DNA from: Gemmatimonadota bacterium
Lineage (GTDB): Bacteria; Gemmatimonadota; Gemmatimonadetes; Longimicrobiales; Gaopeijiaceae
NCBI GenBank assembly: GCA_030550695.1
Contig: JAUQOX010000116.1
Location: forward strand, 1-8,409
Reading direction: 5' to 3'
DNA length: 8,409 nt
Each line of letters begins with the position of its first letter. Position 1 is the first letter of the stretch. The translations under genes were made by a program, and so were the position numbers. The notes beneath the pieces are model-generated. The model did not search any database and was not told the DNA's origin. It was given only the letters and a program-made list of their open reading frames with translations. Positions 6,372 through 8,409 of the stretch are shown here, one piece after another.

Positions 6372-7751
6372 ATGGCGACGGTAACCAGCGAGCAGGAACG
6401 GGGAGCCCTTACCCACCCGGATGTGCAGTCCTTCTCCCAGGTCAACCGGGATATCCTGAAAGTCCTTTCCCGACCCGGGAGGGGCTGGTGGGCCCTCTTC
6501 CTGGCCGCCACGGCGGGGATGGTGGTGTTTTTCGGTGCGTGGGGGTATCTGGTGGCCAGGGGCATGGGAGTGGCGGGCTTGAACAACCCTGTGGGGTGGG
6601 GCGCCCTCATCACCACCTTCGTCTTCTGGGTGGGGATCGCCCACTCCGGAACCCTCATTTCAGCCATCCTGTTCCTTTTTCGAGCCCCCTGGCGGCAGTC
6701 CATCTATCGGGCCGCCGAGGCCATGACGGTCTTCGCCGTCATGACGGCAGGGCTGTTCCCCTTGATCCACTTGGGACGGGTTTGGCACGGCTATTGGCTG
6801 ATCCCCTACCCCAACGAGCGGTTCCTTTGGCCCAACTTCCGCTCCCCCCTCCTTTGGGACGTTTTCGCGGTCACCACCTACTTCACCGTTTCGGCGGTCT
6901 TCTTCTATCTGGGGACCATCCCGGATGTGGCGGCCGCACGGGACCAGGCCAAAGGCTTGCGGAGGAAGCTCTATGAGCTGGTCTCTCTAGGGTGGCGGGG
7001 AACGGACCGGGAGTGGCACCACTTCGGGAAGGCCTACGTGTTTCTGGCGGCCTTCGCCACCCCGTTGGTCCTGTCGGTGCACTCGGTGGTCTCATGGGAC
7101 TTCGCCATGTCCATCGTCCCCGGCTGGCACGCCACCATCTTTGCTCCCTACTTCGTGGCGGGGGCCATCTTCTCCGGGGTGGCCATGGTGATCACCCTTG
7201 CTGTGCCCATGCGGAAGCTCTTCAAACTGGAGGCTTATCTCACGGTCCGGCATTTCGACGCCATGGCCAAGCTCCTGATCCTCACCTCCCTGATCGTTCT
7301 GTACGCCTACCTGACCGAGTTCTTTATGGCCTGGTACAGCGGGGAGGAGGTGGAGCGATCCAGCTTTTGGAACCGGGTGTTCGGGCCTTATTGGTGGGCT
7401 ACCTGGACGATGTTGGTCTGCAACGGCCTTGTGCCCGTTTTGCTTTGGTTCCGGCGGGTGCGCCGTTCCATCCCGGCCCTCTTCGTCATTTCCATCTTCA
7501 TCAACATCGGGATGTGGTTCGAGCGGTTCGTCATCATCGTGACTTCCCTCTCCCACGAATACATTCCTTTTGCCTTCGGGATGTACCGGCCTACCTGGGT
7601 GGAAATGGCCATCGTGCTGGGGAGCTTCGGCTGGTTCTTCTTCTGGTTCCTCATCTTCACCCGGGTCCTCCCCCCCGTGGCCATTGCCGAGTTGAAAGAG
7701 GTCCTTCCGGCACCCTTCCGCCGTGGGGCGGAGAAGGAGGCGGCCGCATGA
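6372..7751 (+). CDS. actC: Alternative complex III subunit ActC, NrfD/PsrC-type quinol-binding membrane protein
   Basis: A 459-residue polytopic protein. About ten hydrophobic segments are visible, near residues 41-62, 76-104, 116-135, 161-182, 219-240, 254-278, 297-318, 339-360, 369-391 and 411-430. Family landmarks include GIAHSGTLISAIL (88-100, with H91), HLGRVWHGYWLIPYPN (133-148), PNFRSPLLWDVFAVTTYF (154-171), GWHATIFAPYFVAGAIFSG (251-269) and SLSHEYIPFAFGMYRPTW (392-409). NrfD-type subunits of ACIII bind quinol close to the [3Fe-4S] cluster of ActB and are proposed to provide proton channels through the membrane. The ATG at 6372 has AGGGA (6362-6366) five bases upstream. An earlier ATG at 6352 is in another frame. 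The stop overlaps the actD start as ATGA, implying coupled translation. The second NrfD-type subunit (ActF), if present, would lie beyond the right edge. Confidence 0.95.
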   Translation: MATVTSEQERGALTHPDVQSFSQVNRDILKVLSRPGRGWWALFLAATAGMVVFFGAWGYLVARGMGVAGLNNPVGWGALITTFVFWVGIAHSGTLISAILFLFRAPWRQSIYRAAEAMTVFAVMTAGLFPLIHLGRVWHGYWLIPYPNERFLWPNFRSPLLWDVFAVTTYFTVSAVFFYLGTIPDVAAARDQAKGLRRKLYELVSLGWRGTDREWHHFGKAYVFLAAFATPLVLSVHSVVSWDFAMSIVPGWHATIFAPYFVAGAIFSGVAMVITLAVPMRKLFKLEAYLTVRHFDAMAKLLILTSLIVLYAYLTEFFMAWYSGEEVERSSFWNRVFGPYWWATWTMLVCNGLVPVLLWFRRVRRSIPALFVISIFINIGMWFERFVIIVTSLSHEYIPFAFGMYRPTWVEMAIVLGSFGWFFFWFLIFTRVLPPVAIAELKEVLPAPFRRGAEKEAAA

Positions 7752-8281
7752 CCGAGCGGCGGGGAATCCTGGCCTCCTATGACTATTTGGATTCGGCCGT
7801 GGAGGCCATCGAAGCCTTGCGGCAGGCGGGTTTCAAGAGAAAGGAAATCCGGGCCTTTGCGCCGGTCCCCGAGCACCAGTTGGAACATGCCATGGGATAC
7901 CGCCAGAGTCCGGTGCGGGTTTTCGCCTTTACCGGAGCCCTGACAGGGACGGCCACCGGCTTCGCCCTGGCTATGTTCACCTCCATGGACTGGCCCCTGG
8001 TGACGGGCGGGAAGCCCATCGTTTCCATCCCGGCCTTCGTGGTGATCGGCTTCGAGCTCACCATCCTGTTCGGGGCCCTGGCTACCGTCCTGGGGTTCTT
8101 CATCAACGCCGGACTGCCGAAATGGAAATCGAGGGTCATCTACGATCCCGAGTTCAGTTCGGGGCGCTTCGGCGTGTATGTATCCGCCAGTCAGGACCGC
8201 CTGGAAAGGGCTCGTGAAATCCTCGTGGCCCAGGAGCCGGCAGAGGTCCGGGAAGATTCGGAGGGGTGGGGCCATGCCTGA
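7748..8281 (+). CDS. actD: Alternative complex III subunit ActD (DUF3341 membrane protein)
   Basis: A 177-residue protein with a soluble N-terminal part of about 55 residues (GILASYDYLDSAVEAIEALR), resembling a small ferredoxin-like or ACT-like fold. Two transmembrane segments follow, at about residues 57-80 and 92-120. The DUF3341 signature TGGKPIVSIPAFVVIGFE (86-103) runs into LTILFGAL, followed by a short cytoplasmic tail with YDPEFSSGRFGVYVSA. ActD is a structural subunit of ACIII without cofactors. The ATG at 7748 overlaps the actC stop by four bases. The same reading frame is open upstream inside actC (from 6992), but that part is the out-of-frame shadow of actC. Length is normal for the family. 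The downstream frame starting at 8274 overlaps its end by eight bases. Confidence 0.94.
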   Translation: MTERRGILASYDYLDSAVEAIEALRQAGFKRKEIRAFAPVPEHQLEHAMGYRQSPVRVFAFTGALTGTATGFALAMFTSMDWPLVTGGKPIVSIPAFVVIGFELTILFGALATVLGFFINAGLPKWKSRVIYDPEFSSGRFGVYVSASQDRLERAREILVAQEPAEVREDSEGWGHA

Positions 8282-8409
8282 GAACGTACCAAGGGCAGGA
8301 GGAGGCGCGCGTGGCCGGAGGGAGGAGGGGAGTGGTGGGCGGCCTTCCGCCGGGAAGAGAGACTGGCCGGAGGCTTCGGCGCGGGCTTGGGCCAGGGCGG
8401 GGCGGGTAG
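8274..8409 (+). CDS. Partial open frame after actD, in the position expected for actE; identity unknown
   Basis: An ATG at 8274 overlaps the actD stop by eight bases and is preceded by GGAGG (8260-8264) at nine bases spacing. The frame stays open for 45 codons to the right edge. The visible product begins MPENVPRAGGGARGRREEGS and is rich in Gly, Arg, Ala and Glu, with no hydrophobic signal and no heme motif. In ACIII operons the next gene is normally actE, a monoheme cytochrome c with a signal or lipoprotein peptide, so this could be an unusually long basic leader before such a signal. The real actE could instead start beyond the window, leaving this stretch non-coding. Codon third positions are not strikingly GC-rich in this frame, which weakens the call. 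Confidence 0.35.
   Translation, partial: MPENVPRAGGGARGRREEGSGGRPSAGKRDWPEASARAWARAGRV

Noticed and set aside
8311..8409. GTG start at 8311 with a very good AGGAGGAGG upstream
   Set aside because: The frame ends at a TAG at 8407-8409 after 32 Gly/Arg-rich residues with no signal or motif; purine-rich AGGAGG runs are frequent here by composition.

Overview
The window reads as GC-rich chromosomal DNA from an aerobically respiring (or at least cytochrome c-reducing) diderm bacterium. It carries the 5' part of an alternative complex III (ACIII; quinol:electron-acceptor oxidoreductase) operon on the plus strand and, divergently, a MoxR ATPase / DUF58 / transglutaminase-like membrane protein cluster on the minus strand. 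The retained N-terminal four-cysteine motif in ActB argues against a Bacteroidota-type ACIII. From memory, such ActB proteins occur in groups such as Gemmatimonadota, Acidobacteriota and related lineages, but the sequence alone does not fix the phylum.

Minus strand (1-2499): a MoxR-family AAA+ ATPase (start 2499) is followed by a DUF58 protein whose start overlaps or abuts the MoxR stop. Next comes a membrane protein that begins in an ATGA overlap at position 378 and runs off the left edge; it looks like the N-terminal membrane part of a TgpA/DUF3488 transglutaminase-like protein. This is a common bacterial trio, probably acting at the cell envelope, with no obvious link to respiration.

The 220-base divergent intergenic region (2500-2719) holds a good sigma-70-like promoter for the act operon: a perfect TTGACA, a 17-base spacer and TAGCTT. 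A dyad symmetry fills the spacer, and an 11-base-period direct repeat lies at or just after the predicted transcription start. These are the best candidates in the window for unrecognised regulatory structure.

Plus strand (2720-8409): actA (pentaheme cytochrome c), actB (Tat-exported molybdopterin-like plus iron-sulfur protein), actC (NrfD-type membrane subunit) and actD (DUF3341 membrane protein). A short open frame after them, running off the right edge, sits where actE would be expected but is not recognisable. ActC oxidises quinol at the membrane, electrons pass through the ActB iron-sulfur clusters to the ActA hemes, and then leave to a monoheme cytochrome (ActE) or a terminal oxidase; ActD is a structural membrane subunit. 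ActC/ActD overlap by ATGA and the other gaps are short, so this is one operon. No RNA genes, insertion sequences, CRISPR arrays or convincing terminators were seen, and no gene-free stretch exceeds 300 bases. I do not see a wholly new system here; the notable points are the regulatory architecture, the extra cysteine motif in ActB and the unusual reading frame at the right edge.
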